A DNA stretch of 38,063 nt from an uncultured Clostridia bacterium. Lineage in GTDB: Bacteria > Bacillota > Clostridia > Oscillospirales > Ruminococcaceae. The notes under the pieces are model-generated. The model had not been told where the DNA came from and ran no database searches. It was given only the letters and a program-made list of their open reading frames with translations. Location: positions 1 through 38,063 of the forward strand of contig CANDEV010000025.1 in NCBI GenBank assembly GCA_947383835.1, written 5' to 3'. Below, piece by piece: positions 15,245 through 23,920 of the stretch (its first letter is position 1; every line of letters begins with the position of its first letter). The translations under genes were made by a program, and so were the position numbers.

Positions 15245-16786
15245 ATGGAAAAATTCACAGCTATATATGTTCGCCGTTCGGTAAGCGACGCGGACAAGGG
15301 AAACAACTCGCTTTCTATCGAAGCGCAAAAGGAGGAATGTATCAGATTTTTAGGCGGGGACAAGAATTTCAAGATGTACTGCGACGACGGAAAATCGGGC
15401 AAAGATATTGCACACCGTCCCGCATTTCAGCTTATGATGACGGACGCGCGCGAGGGACTTATTTCAAAAATCGTGGTGAAAAAATACGACCGTTTCAGCC
15501 GTAATATGCGTGAATATCTCAATATTACGGACGAGCTTGACAAGTATGGCGTGGGCGTTATTTCTCTTTGCGAACCGTTCAATACGGAAACCAAAGAGGG
15601 GCGAATGATGAGGAATAATCTCTTGAATTTTGCCGAATTTGAGCGAGAAACCATTGCCGCAAGGGTCAAGGACGCATACGACACAAAGGCTATGGAAACG
15701 GGATTTTATCAAGGTGGCAAGGTTTATTTCGGCTTTGATATTTCACGACAAACCATTAACGGCAAAACGGGGTCTGTACTTGTTCCGTCCGAAGCGGCGC
15801 AAACAATAATTACCGCTTTTGAAATGTACAAAGAGCCTGATGTGTCATTAGCTGACGTTTGTATGTATATTCAAAAAAATAATCTGCCCACCACGTCTAA
15901 AGAACACGGCGAAAAAATTACGCTTTCGCTTGACAAAGGATATCTTTCAAATCTTTTGAATAATCCTATGTATGTTCGCGCTGATAAAGAGGTCTATCGG
16001 TATCTGATGTCAAAAGGATTTAATATGATTGATGATATTGAAATGTACGACGGAGTACACGGCGTATTTTGGCACAAGCCGAGGCTGCCCGACAAATATG
16101 TTAAAGTCGCTTATCACGAGGGACTTGTGAGTGCAGAAACGTGGCTTGCGGTGCAGTACAAGAAAGACCATAACCGTCCAATGCCGCTTGCTTACAGCAG
16201 GGCAAATATTAGGTCGTGGCTTTCGGGACTTATGAAATGCGCCCACTGCGGCAGAGCAGTCCACATTGATTATACTATTTCAAAGAAAACGGGAAAAGAA
16301 TGGCGTTACCTTGACTGTTCGGGATATGCAAGCGTTAAAGGCTGCATTAAAAGGCGTATTCTAATGCGGCTTGATGATATTGAGGATACGGTCTACAAGG
16401 CAATGGTAGAGCATATTTCGGAATTTAAAATTACCAAGTCAAAGACGAGTAATAAGTCTGCCGAAGCCGAGAAAATCAAAGCGGAAATACTCCGAATTGA
16501 AACTGAAACACGCAAGCTGATTGACAAACTGCCCGACGCCGATAATGTTCTTTTTGAGTACATACAAGGTCGAATTACCGAACTCCACACGGCAAAGCAG
16601 GAGTATGAAAACAAACTGCTTAACGTTGAGCGCAAGGTAAAGCACGTTGATACAAAGCCGCTTATCGACCCGCTTAACCGTTGGAATGAGCTTACAAGAG
16701 AAGAACAAAATGCAGTTGCACACACTATGATTGACAAGGTTTTGATTTCCGATGAAACGGGAATTGATATTCATTTCAGTTTTTGA
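15245..16786 (+). CDS. Large serine recombinase (integrase of the 16.8-kb element)
   Basis: 513 residues from ATG 15245, with GGAGGTTG upstream. The N-terminal resolvase domain begins MEKFTAIYVRRSVSD with the catalytic Ser near residue 12 and includes KKYDRFSRNMREYL and FAEFERETIAARVKD. Then come the recombinase domain (about 165-270), a zinc ribbon (CAHCGRAVH…YLDCSGY…GCIKRR, about 325-370), and a coiled coil (about 395-460). Such enzymes join short attP and attB sites. The gene ends 52 bp from attR, the common arrangement. All expected parts are present, so it looks active. Confidence 0.92.
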   Translation: MEKFTAIYVRRSVSDADKGNNSLSIEAQKEECIRFLGGDKNFKMYCDDGKSGKDIAHRPAFQLMMTDAREGLISKIVVKKYDRFSRNMREYLNITDELDKYGVGVISLCEPFNTETKEGRMMRNNLLNFAEFERETIAARVKDAYDTKAMETGFYQGGKVYFGFDISRQTINGKTGSVLVPSEAAQTIITAFEMYKEPDVSLADVCMYIQKNNLPTTSKEHGEKITLSLDKGYLSNLLNNPMYVRADKEVYRYLMSKGFNMIDDIEMYDGVHGVFWHKPRLPDKYVKVAYHEGLVSAETWLAVQYKKDHNRPMPLAYSRANIRSWLSGLMKCAHCGRAVHIDYTISKKTGKEWRYLDCSGYASVKGCIKRRILMRLDDIEDTVYKAMVEHISEFKITKSKTSNKSAEAEKIKAEILRIETETRKLIDKLPDADNVLFEYIQGRITELHTAKQEYENKLLNVERKVKHVDTKPLIDPLNRWNELTREEQNAVAHTMIDKVLISDETGIDIHFSF

Positions 16787-16793
16787 CAAAAAT

Positions 16794-16824
16794 CCGCAAA
16801 TGCTGATAGGTACAGCATTTGCGG
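16794..16824 (+). terminator. Hairpin after the recombinase gene
   Basis: CCGCAAATGCTG (16794-16805) pairs perfectly with CAGCATTTGCGG (16813-16824), with a 7-nt loop. The downstream sequence has a run of five T only after a gap, so it is a probable but imperfect terminator at the element edge. Confidence 0.6.
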
Positions 16825-16838
16825 AGTATTGATATTTT

Positions 16839-16865
16839 TACATCTCTTGTTGAAAGCGGATTGCC
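16839..16865. other. attR: attR of the 16.8-kb element
   Basis: TACATCTCTTG (16839-16849), 8 nt, core GGATTGCC (16858-16865). Right of the core the helicase coding sequence resumes on the minus strand. Together with attL this gives a 46-bp symmetric attP and a natural attB in the helicase codons for Gly-Asn-Pro. Confidence 0.85.
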
Positions 16866-17795
16866 CGATGCGACCGCCTGCATTTGTGAGTAGGTCAGAA
16901 CCGTTTCGTCCACGTCCTCCGCAACACGCACAGGGTCTTTTGAAGTCATTATCTGATTTATGAATTTTGCCTTGTTGGTAATTATGCCCATGAGGTACGC
17001 GTCGAACGTTTCCTCGGTGAGATAATGATATATGCCAACCTCCCCGAAAGTGTTTCCCTGCCTTATTCCGCGACCATCTTGCTGGGCGATGTCAGAGGGT
17101 TTCCACGGGATGTCCAAATGGTGAATGGCGCAGATTTTATCCTGCACGTTTGCTCCCGTACCCAGCTTGGAAGTGCTTGCTAAAATAAATCTTTTTTCAC
17201 CCTTTCTAAGCTGTTCAAACATTTCCGCGCGAGCCTTGTCGGTCTTAGCGTCTCCCGCAAAACAAATTTCCTCACGAGGAATACCCCGTTTTATCAAGTC
17301 CTCCTTTATGGCTTCGTATACCGAAAAATGCTCCGCGTCCTCGTTTATTGCAATGTCGCAGAATACGATTTGTACACCTTTTTTATCGGCAGTTTCGTGA
17401 TAATTTTTCTCCAAATTATCAAGCAGTTTTGCCACTTTACTGTCTGGAGAGGGTTCGGAATTTCGGAAAATACAGCGCGAATCAAGTCCCAAAAGTCTTG
17501 CTTCGTGGGTTATGCGCAACATATTGTCCTCGCTCGGATCAATTTTTCCATTGTGAATAGCCTTGGAACGCCGCGCCAATTCCTGCATATATGCCTTTTG
17601 CAAATCGTTGGGCTTCGCGGACACAACAATAGGCTCACCTGTCTTTAATTTCGGCACGGGCAGCTTGAGCATATCCGCGGTCTGAATGTCCGCAAATTCC
17701 TTGTACATCTGCATTAGTTCGGGTATGTTCACAAATTTTTGCTGTAATTCTCGTTCCCCGAACTGCATACAAAATGAACATTGAAATTTAAACCT
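16858..17795 (-). pseudogene. SNF2/LtrC-type ICE helicase, internal fragment
   Basis: The open frame from 17795 to the core encodes the C-terminal helicase lobe of a very large ICE protein: FILASTSKLGTGANVQ (motif V region) and DIAQQDGRGIRQGN (motif VI, Q-x-x-GRG-x-RQG), then TYSQMQAVASGNPL, where the gene is cut by the element. The remaining codons to 16776 are element sequence. The 5' side is also lost: upstream of MQFGERELQQKFVNIPELMQM the frame meets a stop at 17796-17798, whereas family members have well over a thousand residues before this point. The 5' truncation was not caused by the element, so the host ICE was already damaged or rearranged. Confidence 0.85.
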
Positions 17796-17824
17796 TTAAC
17801 TCTTTCGACATAAGCTTCATTTGA

Positions 17825-18460
17825 ACTGCATTTAGGGAATGTCAAAGCGTCAACTACAAAACAGAAGATTTATTTTACGACAGCAAAGGACTTTCCTATA
17901 AATTTGCAGACAGCACGGACATTCGTCTGAGTTGGTCAGAAGCTGCCAAAAGAATATCGGATTTAATTGACAGAAATGAGTATCTTACCTCCGATGAGAT
18001 TACTCCGAACGACCGCAGCGAGCAGAGAGAGAACAGGTCAGACCATTTTGAAAACTCCAAACGTTCCAAAAACGGAGATGTTATCTTAGGCAACACAACT
18101 TTCAGATATATCCCCGAAAAGACCTATACTAAAATTGATAAAGACATAGCTGCCGAGGTATCGGAGCAGCTTGAAAAGCAAGGCATAAAGTTTTCTGGAG
18201 TAATAAAGGGCGATACGGCAACGTTTACCGTCAGCAAGCCGCAAAAGGAAACGCTGGATAAGATTATAGCTGATATTTCTTCTCCGAGCATTGACGTACA
18301 GCTTTCTCAAAGCGAATTTATAGAAATCGCTTCAAATTTTTCGGCGAAAAAAGAAACAAAAACGCCTGCTTGCGGGCAGATAAGAGATGAGGAACGACTA
18401 TGGCGATTTATCATATGGAAGCAAAGATTATCAGCAGAGGCGAGGGTCGTTCTGCCGTAG
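17825..18460 (+). pseudogene. Headless fragment of a large ICE protein
   Basis: An open frame without a start codon runs from 17825 to the stop at 18458-18460. It encodes FRECQSVNYKTEDLFYDSKGLSY… and TTFRYIPEKTYTKIDKDIAAEVSEQLEKQGIKFSGV…TFTVSK, a repeat-type module I associate with large ICE/LtrC-type proteins (YodL/LPD-like regions). It is head-to-head with the helicase fragment. A 9-bp direct repeat GAACTGCAT (17760-17768, 17823-17831) brackets the junction and may mark the rearrangement. It overlaps the relaxase start by 61 bp in another frame. Confidence 0.6.
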
Positions 18461-20093
18461 CTGCCGCCGCATATATGAGCTGCGATAAAATATATAACGA
18501 TTACGACGGCATACAACACGACTACACGAAAAAGCAGGGACTTGTTTGGGAACACGTATTTCTTCCCCAAAATGCTCCGTCCGAATGGAAAGACCGTGCC
18601 ACGCTTTGGAACGCTGTTGAAGAAAGCGAAAAATCAAAGGACAGCAGACTTGCCCGTGAGTTTGTGGTTGCTTTGCCAGTTGAACTGAAAAAGTCGAATG
18701 GGTGAAGTTGCTTTCCGAATTTATTCAAGATACTTTCGTTGCCGACGGAATGTGCGCCGATGTTGCTGTTCACGATACGGACAGGCATAATCCTCACGCT
18801 CATATTATGCTGACTGTTCGTCCATTGGACAAGAACGGCAAGTGGCAGCAAAAGACCGAAAAAGAATATCTTTGTATCAGAAACGGCGTGGAACATGGCT
18901 TTACCGCTTCTGAATTTAAAGCGGCGCAGTCGGACGGTTGGGAAAAACAGTATCAGTACAAGGTCGGCAGAAAGAAAATATATATGCCGCCCTCTGAAGC
19001 CGAGGTACAGAGATATGAACGTATTTCCAAATATCCGAAAAGCACTAAGTATGGCAGACAAAATCCTATTTCTGCGCGTTGGAACAACGAGGAACAGCTT
19101 GTTTTATGGCGAAAGGCTTGGGCGGATATTAACAATAAATACTTGTCGCTGGCAAATGTTGAGGAAACTATAGACCACCGCAGTTTTGCCGACCGCGGTG
19201 TTGACGAGCAGCCTACCGTTCACGAGGGTGTGACCGCGCGGACTTTGGAGAAGAAAGGTATTATTTCCGAACGCTGCGAACTTAACCGTCAAATACGGGC
19301 GGACAATTCGCTTCTGCGCAAGCTTAAAGAAACGGTTAGAAAGCTTATGCAGGCATTCAGAAACACAATTCCCGCCATTGCCGAAGCAATGGAAAATATA
19401 CGTCAAAAGGTTACTATATCCTGCTATCAGCTTAGGCTTATTCGTTCGGGACAGAAAAAGTATACGGATTATATTACAGAGGCTAATTCAGAAATTGAGA
19501 AGTACAACGAAATTGAGGATAAAATATATGCCGTTAACAGTGAACGTGAAACGCTTATTGCCGAAAAGAAAAATACACTATTTTTGAACTTTTCAAAGCA
19601 CAAGAAGCTTGATACCCAAATTGCCAAACTGACCGAACTTTTAGAGAAGCTGAACTCTGAAAAAACGGCTTTGCTTGAATATTTGGCTTGTGTCGATGAC
19701 AACGGTATTTCCAAGGTCAAGAAGGATATTGCCGATACCGAAGCAAGATTGAAAAAAATAAATGAACAGGAGAAAACATACTCCGAGAAAATTGACGGTG
19801 CTTTAAAGAGATATGCCGAGTTGAAGGAACAGGCTGCTGAATTTGATATGGCAGAGTTGTACGAAGCGCGGCAGGCTATCCGTTCCGACAAGGAACAACT
19901 TGCGGAACAGCAATTGCAGAAAGCCTATGGAGATAAATACAGTACCGCTTCTATGCTTAAATGCAGGCAGGAGGTTTCTCGACTTCTGAATGAGGATACC
20001 GAAAAACGGTTTGTCATGGAGAAATTTCAAAAACGGCATCGAAGTATCGAACAGCAAACAAGGAAAAAGAGAAGCAATGTGGTGAAACGGTGA
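18400..20093 (+). pseudogene. mobA: MobA/MobL-family relaxase, frameshifted
   Basis: The first part (18400-18705) begins MAIYHMEAKIISRGEGRSAVAAAAYMSCDKIYND, the N-terminus of MobA/MobL relaxases. It runs into a stop after VALPVELKKSNG. The second part continues from about 18690 in the +2 frame (TEKVEWVKLLSEFIQDTFV…) to 20093, with the metal-binding motif HDTDRHNPHAHIMLTVRPL and a long coiled-coil tail. A net loss of one base (mod 3) near 18685-18700 explains the break. Relaxases nick oriT and lead the strand into the recipient; this copy is probably inactive unless the shift is an assembly error or is bypassed. Confidence 0.85.
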
Positions 20094-20117
20094 GAAACCA
20101 TACTTGCCTCATTTATA

Positions 20118-20720
20118 CTACAGAGTGCATATATCAAAATAATATCTTTCAAAAGCGTTTATGACCTGTGTTTTATTTCTGTATGCAAGCCTTTTGTGTT
20201 TTATAGAGTAGTTGAGATGTGAATGTCCGTGAATAAAAAACGGCGGCTGCCATTTGTCGATCAGTTCATTAAATACCTCAAATCCTGCATGAGCACGGTC
20301 ATCACCGTCCCCCGTGCCGAAAGCTCCCGCATGGGCAACAAAAATATCAAAGCCTTTATGCCAATATATAGTCGGGGCAAGCCTTAGCGCACGGCGGCGC
20401 ATCTGCTTTTGCGTATATTGAAAGGGACTTTCATTGTTATAGCGTATCGAGCCACCGAGACCCAACAGACGTATTCCTTTATACATAGTTAGTTTTCCGT
20501 CAATGCAAACGCAGCCTGTGGGAGGATTTTCGATATAGGACTTATCGTGATTTCCGTGGACGTAAAAAACAGGCGCTGCTGTAAATGTGGCAAGATAGTC
20601 AAGATATTCCGCAGGTAGGTCGCCGCAGGAAATTATCATATCAATGCCGTCTAAAGCTTCGCGGACGTCAGTTCCCCAAAGATATTCGCTTGGCTCGTCC
20701 GAGATCGTCAATATTCTCAT
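20118..20720 (-). CDS. Calcineurin-like metallophosphoesterase
   Basis: 200 residues with the metallophosphoesterase motif series: MRILTISDEPSEY (D-x-x in place of the usual D-x-H), IISCGDLP (GD), YVHGNHDKSY (GNHD), FVAHAGA, and IHGHSHLNYS (GHxH). The substrate is unknown; small members hydrolyse phosphodiesters such as cyclic nucleotides. The ATG overlaps the stop of the upstream BMP-like gene (20717-20720), so both belong to one operon. The 3' end is 25 bp from the end of the ICE relaxase remnant, marking where chromosome-like sequence begins. The first metal ligand His is replaced by Glu-Pro in SDEPSE, which could alter metal binding. Confidence 0.85.
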   Translation of the reverse strand: MRILTISDEPSEYLWGTDVREALDGIDMIISCGDLPAEYLDYLATFTAAPVFYVHGNHDKSYIENPPTGCVCIDGKLTMYKGIRLLGLGGSIRYNNESPFQYTQKQMRRRALRLAPTIYWHKGFDIFVAHAGAFGTGDGDDRAHAGFEVFNELIDKWQPPFFIHGHSHLNYSIKHKRLAYRNKTQVINAFERYYFDICTL

Positions 20721-22597
20721 GCTTTGCCCTCCCTCATTTCGGGACGTATTCCCTGAACCTTTGCAAGCTTTTGGGCGTCCGCTGTCAATTCCGAAATATC
20801 GGGGATAGTTCCAGTCACGTTTTCCGCAAGAGCGTCCATTTTGATAATGCTTTCGGGGGACAAATCCTCTTTATCGAAAAAAGCCACTCTGCCCGAAATT
20901 ATATCGTCACGAAGAATCGAAATAAGCCGCAGCGTATCAGGCGGAATCTCCTGCGTATAGTCTATATCGAAAATGTTCGCGGAAAGTCCCCACCAATAAT
21001 TTACCGCTTTGGGATTTTCTCTGTCGGGACGGCTTTTCCATGCGCGGTCAAATATTTCGCGAATAATACGGATATAGAATTCCCCCCAATCGATCTTCCA
21101 GCCGCATATCCTTTTATATGTGCCGTTGTCGATTTTGTATAGTCCATGAGATATTTGCGGATCATGCGCCGTCATATCCGAACCTGCTATCATATCTGCG
21201 CCGCATGAAATAATTTTATTCATTGCATTGCCGTTATTACAAGAACGCCATTGAAGAATTACCTGCGCATATGGGTCTGTCATTGCCGCGCCCTTTGCAA
21301 ATGCGTTTATTGCGGCAGGCTCGCCATATATGGGATAATTGGCTATATACCCTATTATATGAGTACGGGTCATTGCTCCCGCGATAATTCCCTCAAGGAA
21401 TTTTACTTCGTACGTTCTTCCGCTGTAGCTTCGTATGGTTGGGTGAGGAGAATATACAGAGCAGTTCAAAAATTTCACGTCGGGATATTCCGCCGCCGCT
21501 TTCAGACAGGCGGGGAGAAGCTCGGAAGAAGCGGCCAATACAACGTTTGCGCCAATGTCCATTTCTTCACGAATAACGCTTTCAAAACGTTCGGGGCTGA
21601 CGTTTACGGCAAAGCGGGAGGATATTTTCCCGTTAAAATATTCCTCCGTTTTTTTTCGTCCCTCTTCATGGGCGTAAGTCCACGCCGAGGCTTCTGGCGA
21701 ATTTTCATAAACGTACAAAACCTTAAGAGCCTCCGATTTTTTGGAGGGGAGAATTTTTGAAAAGAACCCCTGCGTATTTTTGCCGCTTGGGTCGAGGTCA
21801 AGCTCTATCGGTTCGGGGATAGAGCTTACGGCAAGCTCGCTCCAGCTTTTTTCTATTCTTTCCCGCAGAGCGGCGTCCGACCCTGAATGTATCCCCTCAA
21901 TGTCATATATTGTAAGATAAGCGAGAAACGCGTCGCCGGTAGTTCCCGGTAAACGGTCGCCCCCCAACGCCTTGAAATTTTTACGGAAACGGTAGTACGC
22001 GGAGGAAAAATCGGTACGCTCCTCCGTTGTCCAGACATGAGACTCTTCGTTCATAATATTAAGCAGAGCCTTGAATTTTCCGGGCCTGCTGAACCAGATG
22101 AAATTTACTCCCGTAAGCTTGTAAAAATCAAGAAAGTCAAAATATATCCTGCTTTTTTCCGTGCTCTGCTGCTTAGGTATTATCCGCTTTACTCTGCCTG
22201 GTATTGCGGCGGCGTTAAAATATTTCATAACGCTTACCCGTTTGTTTCCCTCGCTCACAAAGAATTTGTTCATAAATTCATAGGCTATGATAGGCTCGTG
22301 AATACCCTCTTCGAGATGAGCGTCGGCTAAGCTTGCCCACTTGCCCGCAAATTCACATATTTCATCCAAAAGCGGCATAAAATTTGCTGCAAAAGCGTTT
22401 GTTCTTCCGTTTGTTTTCGTGCCGACAATACGGTCAATGGGAATATCAACAAGACCCAGGTCTTCCTCGCCAACGGTCTCGAAAAAAAGCAATATGGTAT
22501 CAAGTACAAGCAAATACGGATTTCGCCCGCTTGAAACGCAGGCGCGGTACTCTTTCCGCCCAAGCTCCCGCGCTTCTCTGTAATCTATAACAGACAT
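20717..22597 (-). CDS. Cytoplasmic BMP-family (basic membrane protein) fused to an N-terminal ParB-like region
   Basis: 626 residues from ATG 22597 (GGGAGGG upstream). Residues about 300-560 (ALKVLYVYENSPEASAWTYAHEEGRKKTEEYF…FLEGIIAGAMTRTHIIGYIANYPIYGEPAAINAFAKGA…GADMIAGSDM) follow the BMP/PnrA nucleoside-binding fold. Normal BMP proteins are secreted lipoproteins of about 350 residues; this one has no signal peptide and carries about 290 extra N-terminal residues, including IPIDRIVGTKTNGR and FVSEGNKRVSVMKYF, which recall ParB/sulfiredoxin-like NTP-binding motifs. It may be an intracellular nucleoside sensor or enzyme coupled to the phosphoesterase; this is inference. Confidence 0.75.
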   Translation of the reverse strand: MSVIDYREARELGRKEYRACVSSGRNPYLLVLDTILLFFETVGEEDLGLVDIPIDRIVGTKTNGRTNAFAANFMPLLDEICEFAGKWASLADAHLEEGIHEPIIAYEFMNKFFVSEGNKRVSVMKYFNAAAIPGRVKRIIPKQQSTEKSRIYFDFLDFYKLTGVNFIWFSRPGKFKALLNIMNEESHVWTTEERTDFSSAYYRFRKNFKALGGDRLPGTTGDAFLAYLTIYDIEGIHSGSDAALRERIEKSWSELAVSSIPEPIELDLDPSGKNTQGFFSKILPSKKSEALKVLYVYENSPEASAWTYAHEEGRKKTEEYFNGKISSRFAVNVSPERFESVIREEMDIGANVVLAASSELLPACLKAAAEYPDVKFLNCSVYSPHPTIRSYSGRTYEVKFLEGIIAGAMTRTHIIGYIANYPIYGEPAAINAFAKGAAMTDPYAQVILQWRSCNNGNAMNKIISCGADMIAGSDMTAHDPQISHGLYKIDNGTYKRICGWKIDWGEFYIRIIREIFDRAWKSRPDRENPKAVNYWWGLSANIFDIDYTQEIPPDTLRLISILRDDIISGRVAFFDKEDLSPESIIKMDALAENVTGTIPDISELTADAQKLAKVQGIRPEMREGKA

Positions 22598-22620
22598 AAT
22601 TTCCCTCCCGCCAAAATATT

Positions 22621-22648
22621 GACGGGGAACGAAAAACCATCCCCCGTC
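22621..22648 (-). terminator. GC-rich hairpin in the leader of the BMP-like gene
   Basis: GACGGGG (22621-22627) pairs with CCCCGTC (22642-22648). On the minus strand it is followed by AATATTTT, so it could terminate msmK transcripts or attenuate the BMP-like operon. It lies 24 bp upstream of the start codon. Confidence 0.45.
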
Positions 22649-22673
22649 TTGCCTCTTAATTTCTTCTCATCTT

Positions 22674-22776
22674 ATACTAATTCACGACCTAATTGTGTAC
22701 AAAAAATTTAAGAAAAAATTTGCGTATATGATTTTTGCGTCAAATTTTTGTCTACACATTGGGAGTGAATTAGTAT
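22674..22776. repeat. 103-bp long imperfect palindrome
   Basis: ATACTAATTCAC (22674-22685) and GTGAATTAGTAT (22765-22776) are perfect inverted arms. Inside, TTGTGTA…CAAAAAATTT pairs with AAATTTTTG…TACACA, so the arms extend to about 36 nt with small bulges. It begins 3 bp after the msmK stop codon and lacks a U-tract. It may be a miniature inverted-repeat element or an mRNA 3'-end stabiliser. Confidence 0.6.
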
Positions 22777-22778
22777 TA

Positions 22779-23876
22779 TTAATGGCAGATAGCCAGCTCG
22801 CTATCTTTATCAAAAAGATGAGCCTTTTTCATTTTCATGGAAATTCTGAGATGATCTCCGCTCTTTGCGCGGAATTCCGAGGGAAGCTTTACAACGGTCT
22901 TATTGCCCTCAAAGGTAACGTATAGATTGATCTCGTCACCCATAAGCTCGGCAATGTCAACGTCGGCTTCAATGGGTGCACCCGCTTCGGGGTCAGCAAA
23001 GAAATCGCCGGGACGAATGCCCAGTACTACTGTTTTTCCCACATAGCTGTCAAGATCAGCGTCCTTGCCCTTTCCATCGGGGAGTGGAAGAACAGTACTG
23101 CCAACTTTAAGGCTGTATTTTCCACTTTCCTTTTGCAGGACCGCGTCCATAAAATTCATCTGGGGAGAGCCTATGAAGCCCGCTACAAAAAGATTGTCAG
23201 GATAGTCGTAAAGCATTTGCGGAGTGTCATTCTGCATAATAACGCCGTCTTTCATAACCACTATCCTGTCGCCCATTGTCATAGCTTCGGTCTGGTCGTG
23301 GGTTACATAAACAAACGTGGTATCAAGTTTTTTATGAAGCTTGCTTATTTCGCTTCGCATTGCGGTACGAAGCTTTGCGTCAAGGTTTGAAAGGGGTTCG
23401 TCCAAAAGGAAAACCGCAGGATTACGAACCATTGCGCGCCCCAGCGCAACACGCTGCCGCTGACCGCCCGAAAGATTTTTCGGTTTGCGGTCGAGGAGAT
23501 GTTCCAAGTCCAGCACCTTTGCCGCTTCATGAACACGGCGGTCTATTTCGTCCTTTGGGAATTTGCGGAGTTTCAGCGCAAAGGCGATATTGTTGTAAAC
23601 CGTTTTGTGGGGATAAAGCGCATAGGACTGAAATACCATAGCTATATCTCGATCCTTCGGGGGAACGTTGTTTACCAGGCGGTCGCCTATAAACAACTCA
23701 CCCTCGGTAATATCCTCAAGACCCGCTATCATGCGCAGGGTAGTTGATTTTCCGCAGCCGGAGGGACCTACCAAAACAACGAATTCCTTATCCTTTATAT
23801 CGAGATTAAGCTCGGGAACGACGGTCACGCCGCCGGGGTATGTTTTTTTCACATTTTTAAAAGAAATGCCCGCCAT
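22779..23876 (-). CDS. msmK: Sugar ABC transporter ATPase, MsmK/UgpC type
   Basis: 365 residues starting MAGISFKNVKKTYPGG. Walker A GPSGCGKST (38-45), Q-loop MVFQSYALYPH, signature LSGGQRQRVALGRA, Walker B VFLLDEPLSNLDAKLR, switch His in VTHDQTEAMTM, and a C-terminal TOBE/OB regulatory domain (about 240-365) that marks the family energising many sugar uptake systems. ATG 23876 is the family start; the TTG at 23888 sits directly on the AAAGG and is not used. It is the last gene of the sugar operon, 44 bp after the fructokinase, and supplies the ATPase that the permease pair lacks. Confidence 0.92.
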   Translation of the reverse strand: MAGISFKNVKKTYPGGVTVVPELNLDIKDKEFVVLVGPSGCGKSTTLRMIAGLEDITEGELFIGDRLVNNVPPKDRDIAMVFQSYALYPHKTVYNNIAFALKLRKFPKDEIDRRVHEAAKVLDLEHLLDRKPKNLSGGQRQRVALGRAMVRNPAVFLLDEPLSNLDAKLRTAMRSEISKLHKKLDTTFVYVTHDQTEAMTMGDRIVVMKDGVIMQNDTPQMLYDYPDNLFVAGFIGSPQMNFMDAVLQKESGKYSLKVGSTVLPLPDGKGKDADLDSYVGKTVVLGIRPGDFFADPEAGAPIEADVDIAELMGDEINLYVTFEGNKTVVKLPSEFRAKSGDHLRISMKMKKAHLFDKDSELAICH

Positions 23877-23920
23877 AACTGTACACAACCTTTCTTTATT
23901 CGGACGGTCATACCGTCTTT

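Larger units (their letters stand above)
56..16865. mobile_element. Integrative (probably mobilizable) element with amino-acid-metabolism cargo, inserted in an ICE helicase gene
   Basis: The element is 16,810 bp counting one copy of the 8-bp core. Its ends are attL (48-74) and attR (16839-16865). Its recombination module is at the right end: excisionase-like protein, HTH/coiled-coil protein, MobC-like protein, TnpW-like protein and large serine recombinase. Cargo is an ACT-domain gene and a LysR-controlled operon of a LysE exporter and four PLP enzymes. A recombinase-in-trio transposon (7630-12435) is nested inside. Excision in silico restores the helicase frame, which argues for a recent and precise insertion. 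It carries MobC but no relaxase, so transfer would need help in trans. Boundaries are read directly from sequence; mobility is inference. Confidence 0.85.

Noticed and set aside
16776..16857. Last 27 codons of the helicase frame (STRDVKISILRKCC…)
   Set aside because: These are element-end bases (attR arm and recombinase terminator) read through by chance after the insertion point.
18522..19061. 179-codon minus-strand frame
   Set aside because: Mirror frame of the relaxase relic, with no family resemblance or ribosome site.
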